Shown: in pieces, positions 44,302 to 56,634 of the stretch | Layout: each line of letters starts with the position of its first letter | Position numbering within the stretch: position 1 is the first letter of the stretch | NCBI GenBank assembly: GCA_949361645.1 | Contig: OX442416.1 | Span: 21,222,500 to 21,286,499, forward strand | Length of the DNA stretch: 64,000 bases | Direction of reading: 5' to 3' | From: Spongilla lacustris | Taxonomy: Eukaryota > Porifera > Demospongiae > Spongillida > Spongillidae | Translations under genes and position numbers: made by a program | Notes under the pieces: model-generated | What the model was told of the DNA's origin: nothing | Seen by the model: only the letters and a program-made list of their open reading frames with translations | Databases searched by the model: none

Positions 44302-44935
44302 AGGAACACCATCTGTAATGCTGATGTGGATGTCCTCAGGGGTGGGGCTAGGTTGCCGTCACTACTGTTGCCATGGTGCCCACGATGGCCTGTACAGCAC
44401 CCAGCAGAGCAGAGATGGTTTCCCAATGGGAAGGTGTGACCACACCCCCGTCCCCTCTGCCGCAAGGGCTCTGCCCCCCGTCCCCATCCTCTGCCACAAT
44501 GGACCTCCCAGCTAGATCTGCAATGCTGAGCGTGTTGGGCGGAGCCTCATTTGAGGTGTGGGAAGGGGAGGGTGTAGAGGGAGGAGGTGGGGTGGTGGGC
44601 GAGGGCCTGACCACATCCGTAGGCATGGCAAGCGTTCCAGCGCTGGGCGTGACCAAAGGTAATTTGAAGTGGGAGGGGGAGGTGGTCACGGGGTGGTGGT
44701 CAGAGGACTGACCACTGTCAGAAGAGGTAGACTCCACACCTTGCTCCACCAGGGAGAGGGGTAAGGAGGGCTGGGGGTAGGGGAATATGGAGGTGACCTC
44801 TATCTTTGGTGCAGGGGCAGACGAGGTTGTCCTGGTAGGGGTGTTGATGGACTGGGGAGGAGGGGAGGAGGGGAGGCCACAGGCAGTCTCTTAGGACTCT
44901 GGAAGGATTTTCTCAAAGACTGGACTGCGGGGTTA
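44302..44935 (-). pseudogene. Ser/Pro/Thr-rich coding fragment, copy B (unknown)
   Basis: An open minus-strand frame from about 44855 (PPQSINTPTRTTSSAPAPKI) through VEQGVESTSSDSGQSSDHHP and SNEAPPNTLSIADLAGRSIV to a TAG at 44348-44350. The final part (ISALLGAVQAIVGTMATVV) is hydrophobic. About 280 bases match 29610-29890. No domain found. It sits head-to-head with the WDR37 exon at 45009, the position FYCO1-like occupies in cassette 5. Confidence 0.4.
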
Positions 44936-45008
44936 ACAGGTGGGTACATCCTCAGAGAGGGTGAGACATGTGTATGATTGCCATGACTACCACCCTGCTC
45001 TCTCCCAG

Positions 45009-45086
45009 TATGAGAATGGGGTATTGGCCCTACCCCTGGACAATGGCCACATTAGAGGCTGGCTCAGTTACCAAGGAGAGACAGAC

Positions 45087-45164
<78 letters not shown>

Positions 45165-45424
45165 GTGTGTGTGTGTGTATGTGTGTGTGTGTAAATAATG
45201 TTGTAGTATACTTTGTGATTGCACCTTATGGTAGTGAAGCCCCTCCCCATGATGTCATCCCTGGAGTGAGCAAATCAACCCCTCCCTATCTCTTAGGGTC
45301 ATGGTCGTCTGGTGTGCAGTGCAGCGTGGTCAGCCACCAGAGATGTAACCTTTACACCTCAGCCCTCGACAACAAGGTGATTGGATGGAAGATCACTTTC
45401 GATGCTGCAACAATATTGTCATGA
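45009..45424 (+). pseudogene. WDR37: WDR37-like fragment, copy 3 (C-terminal blades)
   Basis: Exon 45009-45088 (YENGVLALPLDNGHIRGWLS, then YQGETDR) matches the WDR37 blade with ALPxDNxHxR and is the only copy of it in the window. Its donor abuts a (GT)n microsatellite (45089-45192). The last exon 45297-45424 (GHGRLVCSAAW) has a 7-base deletion after GCGTGGTC that breaks the frame. The N-terminal blades are absent. Confidence 0.65.
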
Positions 45425-45871
45425 CAACAGCCACTCTTGTGGCCATGAACAGTTTGCAGAATTTTTTATACAAATGATTGTCAACTGAGCATCTTGCTTG
45501 TGTGTTGTATGTAGACTATAGCAGCTGGACAGAAGGCATTGTTCATCACTTTGTGCTATGATACATGTCATAAATCATTATAAATAATGTCACTTTTGGT
45601 TTCTATATTAATATAGGTGTGGTCTGGCCAGTGACATCACTGCAGAAGAGGCTGCACACACACACAAAGAATGTGGCACCAATGTTATGTGGGTTGGGTA
45701 AAGTGAGCATGATATAGGAGCAATTATTACCATGGCCTGGTGGCTCATTAGGTCTTGAGACCTGCATAAGCTTAGAGGTATGTGATGTCATTAGCTGCTG
45801 CATACAGGTGCCCAAATGATGATGCAACAAGACCACATTATAACACATTACATCATTACATCATACAGCAC

Positions 45872-48049
45872 CTAAATATCAGAATACTTCAGTACAGAAC
45901 TAGCACCAAAGTCAGCAACATACACACTACCATCTCTGGGATCTAGTGCAATACCATAGGCATCTTTAAGATTACCCACTTCGTGGATCTTGTTTCCATG
46001 GTGATCAAATACGGAGAGACATCCTCCATCACTGACTAAGGTGTTGCCTTCATCATCAATTATGGCTATTCCCCTGGGACTCGGAGCTTCTGGATCATAA
46101 CCATATGTTCTGATATAGACACCTTCCTTAGTGAAGACTTTGATAGAATCATCTACTGCAACATGAATATTTCCCTGAGGGTCTAAGGCAAGACCCACTG
46201 GGTACCTGAAACTATTGTTGCCAGTACCTTTACCATCTATGGTCAATAACCAACCACCCTCTTCATTGAATATTTGTATCCTACAGTTATGCCAGTCAGA
46301 AACTATCAGTCTGTTGTTTGAGTCAACAATGACTGCCGTAGGACCATCAAACTCTCCCTGACCTGATCCCATCTGACCAAACATATGAATGAACTCTCCC
46401 CTTGGTGTCAGCATCTGTATACGATGGTTCAATCTGTCAGCAACATACAACACATCTCCCTTGATGGATATACCACTAGGACAACAGAACTGACCATCAC
46501 CACTTCCACCACTACCTATGGTATTCTTCAGTTCCCCTGTTTGATCAAACACATAAATGCAGTCATCCTCGCTCCCTACATAGATGTCTCCATTGCCATG
46601 GATGGCAACACAATATGGATGACTACCTGATCACTTGTTGGGCACTACATAATGTGAAGGAGTATGTAACATCAAGGTCATGAGGACTGTTCTGTACATT
46701 TTGGCCATCCATTGTGATGACCAGCTGGTGAGGTCCAACAGTCTGAGGGGTGAGGGTGAGGTGTAGGTACCATCCCTGTGGTCCTCCACCTCTCCATACA
46801 CAACTGCTTCATTATGGGCCTAGGACTTCCTCTCAGCCTCAACCTGTACACCACCATGTGGGTACCTCTCTCAATTCAACATCCTCGCCTCCAATTTCAC
46901 CAAACATTTTGTGTTCCTTCTCATCACAGATAGAATTGTAAATTCACTTTTACAAGGAACGGGAGATTGCTGATACACACAACCAAACATTGACAGTTCC
47001 TTCATAAGAGCATCCACTTGTATATCGACAGTTATGGGACCATATTGGCTTGTCCAGGGGGACATATTTTCAACCTCCATATTGGTAGACTTCAGTTCAG
47101 TGGATATACATCCTCCCATAGCTACCACCTCATTGTCAGTGTGGGTATGGAGGATGTGGGAGGTCACCTCAGAGTAGTGACTGATGTTCTGTTGGATCTT
47201 CTCAAGCTGCTCCTTCTGGAGGGTAAGGGATGTTGTCTGGGTCAGTGCAATGGATTCCATCTCTGACAGCAGTGCCTTCTTCTTTTCTAAAAGTCTTTCA
47301 AGTAGCTGTTCAAAAGCCACATTGATGGCCAGTTCAGCTTCATGTTTGGAGGTCTCCACTAGTTTCATGGTCTTCTCATTAGCAGCAAAGGCACCAGCCA
47401 ATGTGTCTCGCACATGTTGGAGTGTCCTTCTCATGTCACCTCGATGAGCCTTTGCAACAATGGACACTTCACTCACACCATGGTCCTTGTGGGCTAATGT
47501 GGTGCAGTCTCTACACACAAGCAACTTACAGGTCTCACAATAAAAGTTCAGCTTATTGTCCTCATGGTTAGGCTGAGAGCAGTAATGATCTCTTGGCTTC
47601 ATGGTGGTCTGCAGTTGTTTGGCTCCCTCCTAGTCCAGTCCAACCATATTGTGTTTGGACAGTTTTGGATGACGTTTGTGGTGTTCGTAGCAGAAGGTAC
47701 ACATGAATCGATAACATGTACAACAGAACACCTCTGCAGGACCACTGTGTCCATCTATACATGGGTCACAACACACCTCACTGTTGCTGACAATCTTGGA
47801 CATGTACCCAGCTACCTCTACTTCAAATCCAAGATGGAGGTTTTGAGGGAGAACACTGGCCCCTCCTACTGGGATGCTGGTGCTTCGTTCACAGGTGGGA
47901 CATTTGATCACTTGTTGGGAATCACTTTTCTCTATCTCATGGTGGAGACATTGCTGACAGAAGGAGTGCAAACATGGTAGAATTCTTGGGTCATTGTAGG
48001 GCTTGGAGCACACACCACAGACGATGATGTGTGAAACGGATTCCTCCAT
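45872..48049 (-). pseudogene. TRIM-NHL gene copy 3, nonsense and frameshifts
   Basis: Starts MEESVSHIIVCGVCSKPYND at 48049. RING and B-box 1 are open, then an in-frame TAG replaces Gln (GLD-stop-EGAKQL, about 47631). B-box 2, coiled coil and the filamin start follow in frame (47602-46871). Between 46870 and 46552 at least two frameshifts occur (for example GGGTGAGGTGTAGG lacking one base). The NHL propeller is then open (46552-45872), ending GASSVLKYSDI. Four or more lesions make this a pseudogene. Confidence 0.88.
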
Positions 48050-48055
48050 AAGCAC

Positions 48056-49365
48056 ACTGTAAGAGGTGCCTTATTAATGCCCACCAATGCATATTTAGAT
48101 ACTTTATATTATACTAATAATTCCGGTCACTCTCTAAGGTACTTTAATATCAAACCAATCTCTAACATTATACAATGAACCATGCACATATACATGTAAG
48201 CTAGTGGTCTTACTGCATGGCTTGGTAACATATACCATGTCAGGGTTGCATGCATTAACAACAACACATCACTATGACTACCACTTATTGATATTGTTCA
48301 TACCTTGTGGTATCTTCTGACCCCTCCTCCTATGTCAGCTCCCAATGCTTCAGTTAATCATCACCTTCCTCCTTTCCCTGCTCCATTGGTACAAGCTCCT
48401 TCTGCTCCATCATGTCACCACCAAACATAACTTCTTTAAAATGGCCATGTGCAGGGGAGAGGCAGAACCAACAGTTATAGTGACTGGAGGGTTAGAAAGT
48501 TTGCACTCCTACATGTATTTCTTGTTGTACTAAAATGCTCATTTGGTATCAATCACCACATGCTAACTAACAAGCCAAACTCAAAGGGCATAGGTACGTC
48601 TGCGTACGAGCTGTACTTGAACACACTTCTAATTGAAATATTCGCTATTTAAATAACCAAAGCGGGTGGTGACTTTACAGGCTACAGTTGGTGTGAGGTC
48701 AAATGAGCGGCGATTGGAACACGAGTCAAACAGTACTTAGTACTCAAATCCCGATATACAGCTTCTACCCACTACCTTCCATGAAATCCAACGAGAAAAT
48801 ACAACGGCTTTTTCTGCAGACACGTTTTGCTCCAAAGGCTTTGTACTAATGGCATTTATCACGTGGCATTGGAGGAAATAAAATCAAATATGCGTAATTG
48901 TGCAAAGAAATACGCCCCCCCCCCCGCCCCCCCCCCAAAAAAAAAAAATTAAGAAAAAAAAAAGAAAAATTGCGTATGTTGCAAGATTAGCTATATATGT
49001 GCAAATATAATTATCCTATACATGTATGACATTGATTCAACGTTGCAGCTCCCCATTATATAGTGTGTTCTGAGCAGGCCAATAACGGGCCATCACTTGT
49101 TAGAAGGAACTCCCAATCTTTCAATTCTCTTTTCAAACCCCCCGTGAAGTCATTGCCATCACTGGATGCCTGCTTCTGCATACGTGTGATAGTGCAAGTT
49201 GCACTAATGGCATACCCAAGACATATTCGGATTCGTAACTGTATGTTGAAAGATGGATTCAGGATTTTATGGGAGGGATGTTAGCCACGCCCTGGCCCAT
49301 TGACCACAGCTGCTTATCCTGTTATTTGTTTGGCCAACATTTGTGGCCTGTTTGATCACAAAAAC
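48056..49365. repeat. Non-coding duplicated block, cassette 3
   Basis: Matches 55380-56580 closely (for example GAGCGGCGATTGGAACACGA and CAATAACGGGCCATCACTTG) and 36780-37560 plus 43070-43440. A poly-C/poly-A tract lies at 48914-48965. No gene seen. Confidence 0.8.
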
Positions 49366-49369
49366 AATA

Positions 49370-50440
49370 TCTGTTATGTCCTGGTACCATTATGCATGTG
49401 TTATGTCCTGGTACCACTATGTGTTATGTCCTGGTACCACTATGTGTTATGTCCTGGTACCACTGTGTGTTATGTCCTGGTACCACTATGTGTTATGTCC
49501 TGGTACCATGCACTATATATGTGTTATGTCCTGGTACCACTGTGTGTATTTCCATTGGTCAGAAATAGCTAGGCCTTTCTTTTTCACATTCAAGCCAGTA
49601 AACCTGCAGGCAAGCCCACACAAGCCAATCTCCATACAGAAGGTACTCTACATACAATCACTTCTCACACACTGAACATTGGCTAGCCAGTCCTAGCCTG
49701 GTACAAGTGCTACATTTAGGGCAGGTCCATGGGGCCACCTAAGGCACACATGTCCCTGGTCAGTTCCAAGTGGCTTACCTCCTGTACCTGTATACGTAGC
49801 CCCGCCCATCACTGAGTCAATGCAAAATGCTTTTTATCGTCAATAGATATTATGTCCCAGTCCTGCATGGCTGGTACATCCGATGCGGCAACATGCCCTA
49901 GCTCTCCTGTCAGCATGGGTAGCTATGTGTGTACATGTAGGCATGTGTAGCTATGTGTGTACATGTAGGCATGTGTAGCTATGTGTGTACATGTAGGCAT
50001 GTGTAGCTATGTGTGTACATGTAGGCATGTGTAGCTATGTGTGTACATGTAGGCATGTGTAGCTATGTGTGTACATGTAGGCATGTGTAGCTATGTGTGT
50101 ACATGTAGGCATGTGTAGCTATGTGTGTACATGTAGGCATGTGTAGCTATGTGTGTACATGTAGGCATGTGTAGCTATGTGTGTACATGTAGGCATGTGT
50201 AGCTATGTGTAGCTATGTGTGTTACATGTAGGCATGTGTAGCTATGTGTGTACATGAAGGCATGTGTAGCTATGTGTGTTACATGTAGGCATGTGTAGCT
50301 ATGTGTGTACATGTAGGCATGTGTAGCTATGTGTGTACATGTAAGCATGTGTAGCTATGTGTGTTACATGTAGGCATGTGTAGCTATGTGTGTTACAAGT
50401 AGGCATGTGTAGCTATGTGTGTAAATGTAGGCATGTGTGT
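49370..50440. repeat. 23-bp and 28-bp minisatellites, cassette 4
   Basis: 23-bp units at 49370-49545 (about 7, one with a GCACTATATA insert) and about 19 28-bp units at 49915-50440, some with an extra T (GTGTGTTACATG). 50441-50555 and 50780-50925 then match 57355-57480 and 57520-57640. 50556-50779 is an insertion of unknown type that contains the inverted repeat CATTGTAAAAT...ACAATG. Confidence 0.9.
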
Positions 50441-50965
50441 TTGTTGCAAATATGTTGATGTTGGGTACCGTAGCAACGTATGGCCGCCTAACACCTTTTA
50501 GTCAATAAGTCATAAGACAGATGTTACCATCCATCACTGAGTCGATGCAAAATGTGCTTCTCTGCCTGTTTGTTCATAAATCTATAGTAAAGCAGTGTCC
50601 TTCAATGACATAAAAATGTGTCACGCTACCACTTTTGCCAAAAAATGTTGCACCTGTCATTGTAAAATTATTTTTTACAATGATAAGAAATATAAGGATG
50701 AAACAAACAAAAAACATTATTATTATCACCCAGTATTTGATCAAGTTACCCATTGCCAGTACATGGCTCGCGCAGTACATGGATCACACAGTCCAGAACA
50801 ACAAACACTGCCATGCAAGTGCACCATGTCATCTCAATACATATGAATTGAAATGAATTATCAATATGGTCACTATATATGCCAAAAGGAAATTTATTGG
50901 GGACAAAAAAACAAAACAAGTGCAATAAGTTAATTTGCGAATTAATAGATCAGACTGGCAGGGTC

Positions 50966-51336
50966 AGTGGATCAGATGACCATACTGTGACGGTGGGTGT
51001 GGTCATGGTGCGTAGTGTGTGGGGACACCCATAATTCTGTAGGCATCCAAAAAGTTAATGATTTCAACTTCCCCAATAAATTCAACCCCCCCCCTCCCCC
51101 TCTCCCCCCCAGATATCATGACCACGCATTTCAAGTTCATAAAAAGCAGTAAACTTTCATTTTCCCTAGAGTGAGCAAATTAACCCCTCCCTATCTCTTA
51201 GGGTCATCGTCGTCTGGTGTGCAGTGCAGCGTGGTCTCTGGACAGCCACCAGAGATGTAACCTTTACACCTCAGCCTTCGAAAACAAGGTGATTGGATGG
51301 AAGATCACTTTCGATGCTGCTACAAAGTTGTCATAA
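50966..51336 (+). pseudogene. WDR37: WDR37-like fragment, copy 4
   Basis: Only GSDDHTV (50966-50993) and the last exon remain. The last exon (51202-51336) is fully open: HRRLVCSAAWSLDSHQRCNL, then YTSAFENKVIGWKITFDAAT, ending TAA. The left edge is a junction: ATAGATCAGACTGGCAGGG (as in the FYCO1-like terminal exon region at 57676) runs straight into TCAGTGGATCAGATGACC of the WDR37 blade. Confidence 0.7.
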
Positions 51337-51795
51337 CAACAACCACTTCCCCCTTACTTTAATTACTGAAGTTTGCACAATGTTTTATACTCTGAATATA
51401 AATGGCTTTCATTTGAGCATTACAAATGATGTCACTTTTGGTTTCTATATTAATATAGGTGTGGTCTGGCCAGTGACATCACTGCAGAAGAGGCTGCACA
51501 ATAACAAAGAATGTGGCACCAATGTTATGTGCGTTGGGTGAAGTGAGCATGATATAGGAGCAATTATTACCATGGCGTGGTGTCTCATTAGGTCTGGGGA
51601 CCTGCTATGCTTAGAGGTGTGTGATATCATTAGCTGCTGCATACAGGTGCCCATATTTGGCACAAATGATGATGCAACAAGACCACATTATAACACATTA
51701 CATCATTACATCATATACAGGTGCTCATATTTGGCACAAATGATGATGCAACAAGACCACATTATAACACATTACATCATTACATCATACACTAC

Positions 51796-53967
51796 CTAAA
51801 TAGCAGAATACTTCAGTATAGAACTAGCACCTCTGTCATCAACATACATACTACCATCTCTGAGATCTAGTGCAATACCTAAAGGATTGTCAAGATTCCC
51901 CACTTCATGGATCTTGTTTCCATGGTGATCAAATACGGAGAGACATCCGCCATTACTGACACAGGTGTTGCCTTCATCATCAATGGCTATTCCACTGGGA
52001 TGTGCAGCTTCTGGATCATAACCATATGTTCTGACATAGACACCTTCCTTAGTGAAGACTTTGATAGAATCATATTCTGCAACATGAATATTTCCCTGAG
52101 GGTCTAAGGCAAGACCCACTGGGTACCTGAAACTACTGTTGCCAGTACCTTTACCATCTATGGTCAATAACCAACCACCATCTTCATTGAATATTTGTAT
52201 CCTATGGTTACCACAGTCAGAGACAATCAGTCTGTTGTTTGAGTCAACAATGACTGCCATGGGAAAATAAAACTCTCCCTGACCTGATCCCTTCTGACCA
52301 AACTTATGAATGAACTCTCCCCTTGATGTCAGCTTCTGTATATGATGGTTGAATCTGTCAGCAACATACAACACATCTCCCTTGATGGATATACCACTAG
52401 GATATCTAAACTGACCATCACCACTTCCACAACTACCTATGGTATTCTTAACGTGACCTCTTTGATCAAACACATAAATGCAGTCATCCCCGCTTCCTAC
52501 GTAGATGTCTCCATTGTCATGGATGGCAACACAATATGGACTACCGCACCTGATCACTTGTTGGGCATTACATAATGAAAGGGAGTATGTAACATCAAGG
52601 TCATGAGGACTGTTCTGTACATTTTGGCCATCCATTGTGATGACCAGCTGGTGAGGTCCAACAGTCTGAGGGGTAAGGGTGATGGTGTAGGTACCATCCA
52701 TGTGGTCCTCCACCTCTCCATACACAACTGCTCCATTATGGGCCTTGGACCTCATCTCAGCCTCAACCTGTACACCACCATGTGGGTACCTCTCTCCATT
52801 CAACATCCTCGCCTCCAATTTCACCAAACATTTTGTGTTCCTTCTCATCACAGATTGAATTGTAAATTCACTTTTACAAGGAACAGGAGATTGCTGATAC
52901 ACACAACCAAACATTGACAGTTCCTTCATAAGAGCATCCTGTTGTACATCGGCAGTAATAGGACCATATTGGCTTGTCCAGGGGGACATATTTTCAACCT
53001 CCATAATGGTAGCCTTCAGTTTAGTAGGTATACATCCTCCCATAGCTACCACTTCAAGGTCAGTGTGGGTATGGAGGATGTGGGAGGTCACCTCAGAGTA
53101 GTGACTGATCTTCTGTTGGATCTTCTCAAGCTGCTCCTTCTGGAGGGTAAGGGATGTTGTCTGGGTCAGTGCAATGGATTCCATCTCTGACAGCAGTTCC
53201 TTCTTCTTTTCTAAAAGTCTTTCAAGTAGCCGTTCAAAAGCCACATTGATGGCCAGTTCAGCTTCATGTTTGGAGGTCTCCACTAGTTTCATGGTCTTCT
53301 CATTAGCACCAATGGCACCAGCCAATGTGTCTTGCACATGTTGGAGTGTCCATCTCATGTTACCTCGATGAGCCTTTGCAACAATGGACACTTCACTCAC
53401 ACCATGGTCCTTGTGGGCTACTGTGGTGCAGTTTCTACACACCAGTAACTTACAGGTCTCACAATAAAAGTTCAGCTTATTGTCCTGATGGTTAGGCTGA
53501 GAGCAGTAATGGTCTCTTGGCTTCATGGTGGTCTGCAGTTGTTTGGCTCCTTCCTGGTCCAGTCCAACCATATTGTGTTTGGACAGTTCTGGATGATGTT
53601 TGTAGAAGGTACACATGAACTGATAACATGTACAACAGAACACCTCTGCAGGACCACTGCGTCCATCTATACATGGGTCACAACACACCTCACTATTGCT
53701 GGCAATCTTGGACATGTACCCAGCTACCTGTACTTCAAATCCAAGATGGAGGTTTTGAGGGAGAACACTGGCCCCTCCCACTAGGATGCTAGTGCTTCGT
53801 TCACAGTCACAGGTGGGACATTTGAAAACTTGTTGGCAACCACTTTTCTCTATCTCATGGTGAAGACATTGCTGACAGAAGGAGTGCAAACATGGCAGAA
53901 TTCTTGGGTCATTGTAGGGCTTGGAGCACACACCACAGACGATGATGTGTGAAACGGATTCCTCCAT
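51796..53967 (-). CDS. TRIM-NHL protein (RING, B-box, coiled coil, filamin, NHL), copy 4, intact
   Basis: A single-exon 723-residue ORF. RING C3HC4 at 11-53 (CGVC, CLHSFCQQC, CPTC) suggests E3 ubiquitin-ligase activity. B-box 1 at 95-131 is shortened: FYKHHPEL replaces FCHEHHKxHPEL of the other copies, removing a Cys and His zinc ligand. B-box 2 at 150-190 (HYCSQPNHQDNKLNFYCETC). Coiled coil about 195-300. Filamin/ABP280 repeat about 360-460 (GVQVEAEMRSKAHNGAVVYG, YTITLTPQTVGPHQL). NHL propeller 475-722, with repeats ending IYVGSG, LYVADR, LIVSDC, IHVAEY. The layout is that of TRIM2/3/71-like proteins. Paralogues 1, 2, 3 and 5 are broken, so this is the only candidate functional member here. 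Confidence 0.93.
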   Translation of the reverse strand: MEESVSHIIVCGVCSKPYNDPRILPCLHSFCQQCLHHEIEKSGCQQVFKCPTCDCERSTSILVGGASVLPQNLHLGFEVQVAGYMSKIASNSEVCCDPCIDGRSGPAEVFCCTCYQFMCTFYKHHPELSKHNMVGLDQEGAKQLQTTMKPRDHYCSQPNHQDNKLNFYCETCKLLVCRNCTTVAHKDHGVSEVSIVAKAHRGNMRWTLQHVQDTLAGAIGANEKTMKLVETSKHEAELAINVAFERLLERLLEKKKELLSEMESIALTQTTSLTLQKEQLEKIQQKISHYSEVTSHILHTHTDLEVVAMGGCIPTKLKATIMEVENMSPWTSQYGPITADVQQDALMKELSMFGCVYQQSPVPCKSEFTIQSVMRRNTKCLVKLEARMLNGERYPHGGVQVEAEMRSKAHNGAVVYGEVEDHMDGTYTITLTPQTVGPHQLVITMDGQNVQNSPHDLDVTYSLSLCNAQQVIRCGSPYCVAIHDNGDIYVGSGDDCIYVFDQRGHVKNTIGSCGSGDGQFRYPSGISIKGDVLYVADRFNHHIQKLTSRGEFIHKFGQKGSGQGEFYFPMAVIVDSNNRLIVSDCGNHRIQIFNEDGGWLLTIDGKGTGNSSFRYPVGLALDPQGNIHVAEYDSIKVFTKEGVYVRTYGYDPEAAHPSGIAIDDEGNTCVSNGGCLSVFDHHGNKIHEVGNLDNPLGIALDLRDGSMYVDDRGASSILKYSAI

Positions 53968-53984
53968 CAGCGCACTGTAAGAGG

Positions 53985-56580
53985 TGCCTTATTAATGCCC
54001 ACCAGTGCATATTTAGATACTTTGTTTTATACCAATAATTCTGGCTCTTATAAGATATACCGGTATATACAACTATTGTTGGTACCAAATACTTTATAAT
54101 TTTAATTTTTCATAATAACGACTTTAATGATTAAATACCTTGCAGTCATCATAGTCCATGCTGTTTTAACAGTGTGCATGTTTTTAAGTTGTTAAATTAA
54201 ATTCTTCTAATGCAACTTGCACATGTAACCTCGTGATTTGAAAATAAACACACATATTCAAGATTAGTTTTAAATAATTTTAATAAACGTCAAATAGTGC
54301 AAAATTTTATACTTCTAACTGATAGTAAGAAATATGTGAACCACACCCACCAGCAGGAATGATTTAAGAATTATGCATGTGTAGATGCAATTTTTTCTGC
54401 ATTAATTTGACATTCTTATTTGATTGCCCACTACCAACTCTAAATGGGACAAGCTTTTTTTTTTTTTCCCTTACAGAAACTTAGAAGGAAAATCACTATA
54501 TAATTACTAAAGACTCATTAGACTGATGCTTGAAACTTGGATAATTCCCATCTGCCACCATTGAATCATTCCATCCAGTTGATGTGGTGTAATATTGTAA
54601 TGCACCTAGTTCTCAGTCCTGTGTTGAAATTATCTATACCAGTAAGCACAATGGATGATTTGGATATATCTGATATACATTTACTGCATTCTATCATTAG
54701 CTGCACATTTCAATGTGATTTGTACTGCATATGTTTTATTATTATTTTTACAAATGCACACATGTTGCTGCTAGGGCCACTGAGAGTTTGACAATGGAGA
54801 TGAAGTGTGCCAAGCCTAGTAACTCCCTTTAGGAAGGTACTAAAAAAATAACTCTTAGCTCTCTGCAATCTGCAATTTATGCTCTACCTTTTTCTGCTCT
54901 CTGATTGTGCCTCATTTTAACTTTACGATCAACTTCTGGGGGACGAGGCGTCAGACTTACCAATTAGCAACTGCCAGGATTGTCCGCTCGACGTTCCATT
55001 GAAATGTACGGTGCACGTGAGCGGTTTCCAATTCCTTACCCCTAATATCTATGGTTATAGTTTGGGTACCGACTATTGCAATGTCTTGTAGTGTAAGTTG
55101 GCCCCCTTCTGCCACCTTTTACACTAATGGCAGCTAGGGCTGTGGGGGCATGAACTTATTAACACTCTACTGACACTGGCATGAACTGATTAACACATTA
55201 ACACCTTGCTGCTTGTATCATGATTCCAGATAAGCTATCTGTGCAGAGTGGCCACACTTGAAACCAAATTGTTAATAAGACATATTTTATTATAGGACAT
55301 TGGGTATCAGTATGCAGATTCATGAGTATTTATCTCTCATAGGCAGATTGGTGCTATGCAAAATAAAGGCCAGGATTGTCCTTTAATATCTAACCAATCA
55401 CTGACATTATACAATGAACCATGCACATATACATGTAAGTGGCCTTACTGCATGGCTTGGTAACATATACCATGTCAGGGTTGCATGCATTAACAACAAC
55501 ACATCACTATGACTACCACTTATTGATATTGTTCATACCTTGTGGGATCTTCTGACCCCTCCTCCTTTTTCAGCTCCCAATGCTTCAGTTGATCATCACC
55601 TTCCTCCTTTCCCTGCTCCATTGGTACAAGCTCCTTCTGCTCCATCATGTCACCACCAAACATAAATTCTGTAAAATGGCCACAAGAGAGAGGCAGAACC
55701 AAAGGTTATGGTGACTGGAGGGTTAGAAAGTTTGCACTCAATCATACGTGTATTTCTTGTTGTACTAAAATGCTCATTTGGTATCAATCACCACATGCTA
55801 ACTAACAAGCCAAACTCAAAGGGCATAGGTACGTCTGCGTACGAGCTGTACTTGAACACACTTCTAATTCAAATATTCGCTATTTAAATAACCAAGGCGG
55901 GTGGTGACTTTACAGGCTACAGTTGGTGTGAGGTAAAATGAGCGGCGATTGGAACACGAATCAAACAGTACTTAGTACTCAAATCCCGATATACAGCTTG
56001 TACCCACCTCCTTCCATGAAATCCAACGAGAAAATACAACGGCTTTTTCTGCAGACACTTTTAGCTCCAAAGGCTTTATACTAATGGCATTTATCACGTG
56101 GCATTGGAGGAAATGGAATCAAATATGCGTAATTGTACAATGAAATACGCCCCCTCCCCCCCCCCCCCCCCCCCCCAAATAAAATAATTAAGAAAAAAAA
56201 AAGAAAAATTGCGTATGTTACAAGATTAGCTATATATGTGCAAATATAATTATCCTATACATGTATGACATTGATTCAACGTTGCAGCTCCCCATTATAT
56301 AGTGTGTTCTGAGCAGGCCAATAACGGGCCATCACTTGTTAGAAGGAACTCCCAATCTTTCAATTCTCTTTTCAAACCCCCCGTGAAGTCATTGCCATCA
56401 CTGGACGCCTGCTTCTGCATACGTGTGATAGTGTAAGTTGCACTAATGGCATACCCAAGACATATTCGGATTCGTAACTGTATGTTGAAAGATGGATTCA
56501 GGATTTTATGCGAGGGATGTTAGCCACGCCCAGGCCCATTGACCACAGCTGCTTATCCTGTTATTTGTTTGGCCAACATT
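53985..56580. repeat. Non-coding duplicated block, cassette 4
   Basis: Matches 34740-37560 and 48060-49350 with indels. A poly-C tract lies at 56156-56177. 54785-55040 is not shared with the other copies and is an insertion of unknown type. No gene seen. Confidence 0.75.
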
Positions 56581-56634
56581 TGTGGCCTGTTTGATCACAA
56601 AAACAATTTTTAAAAATATCTGTTACGTATACGT

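Noticed and set aside
44940..45250. Val-Cys and Thr-His repeat ORFs
   Set aside because: Translation of the GT microsatellite; only the first codons (45009-45088) are a WDR37 exon.
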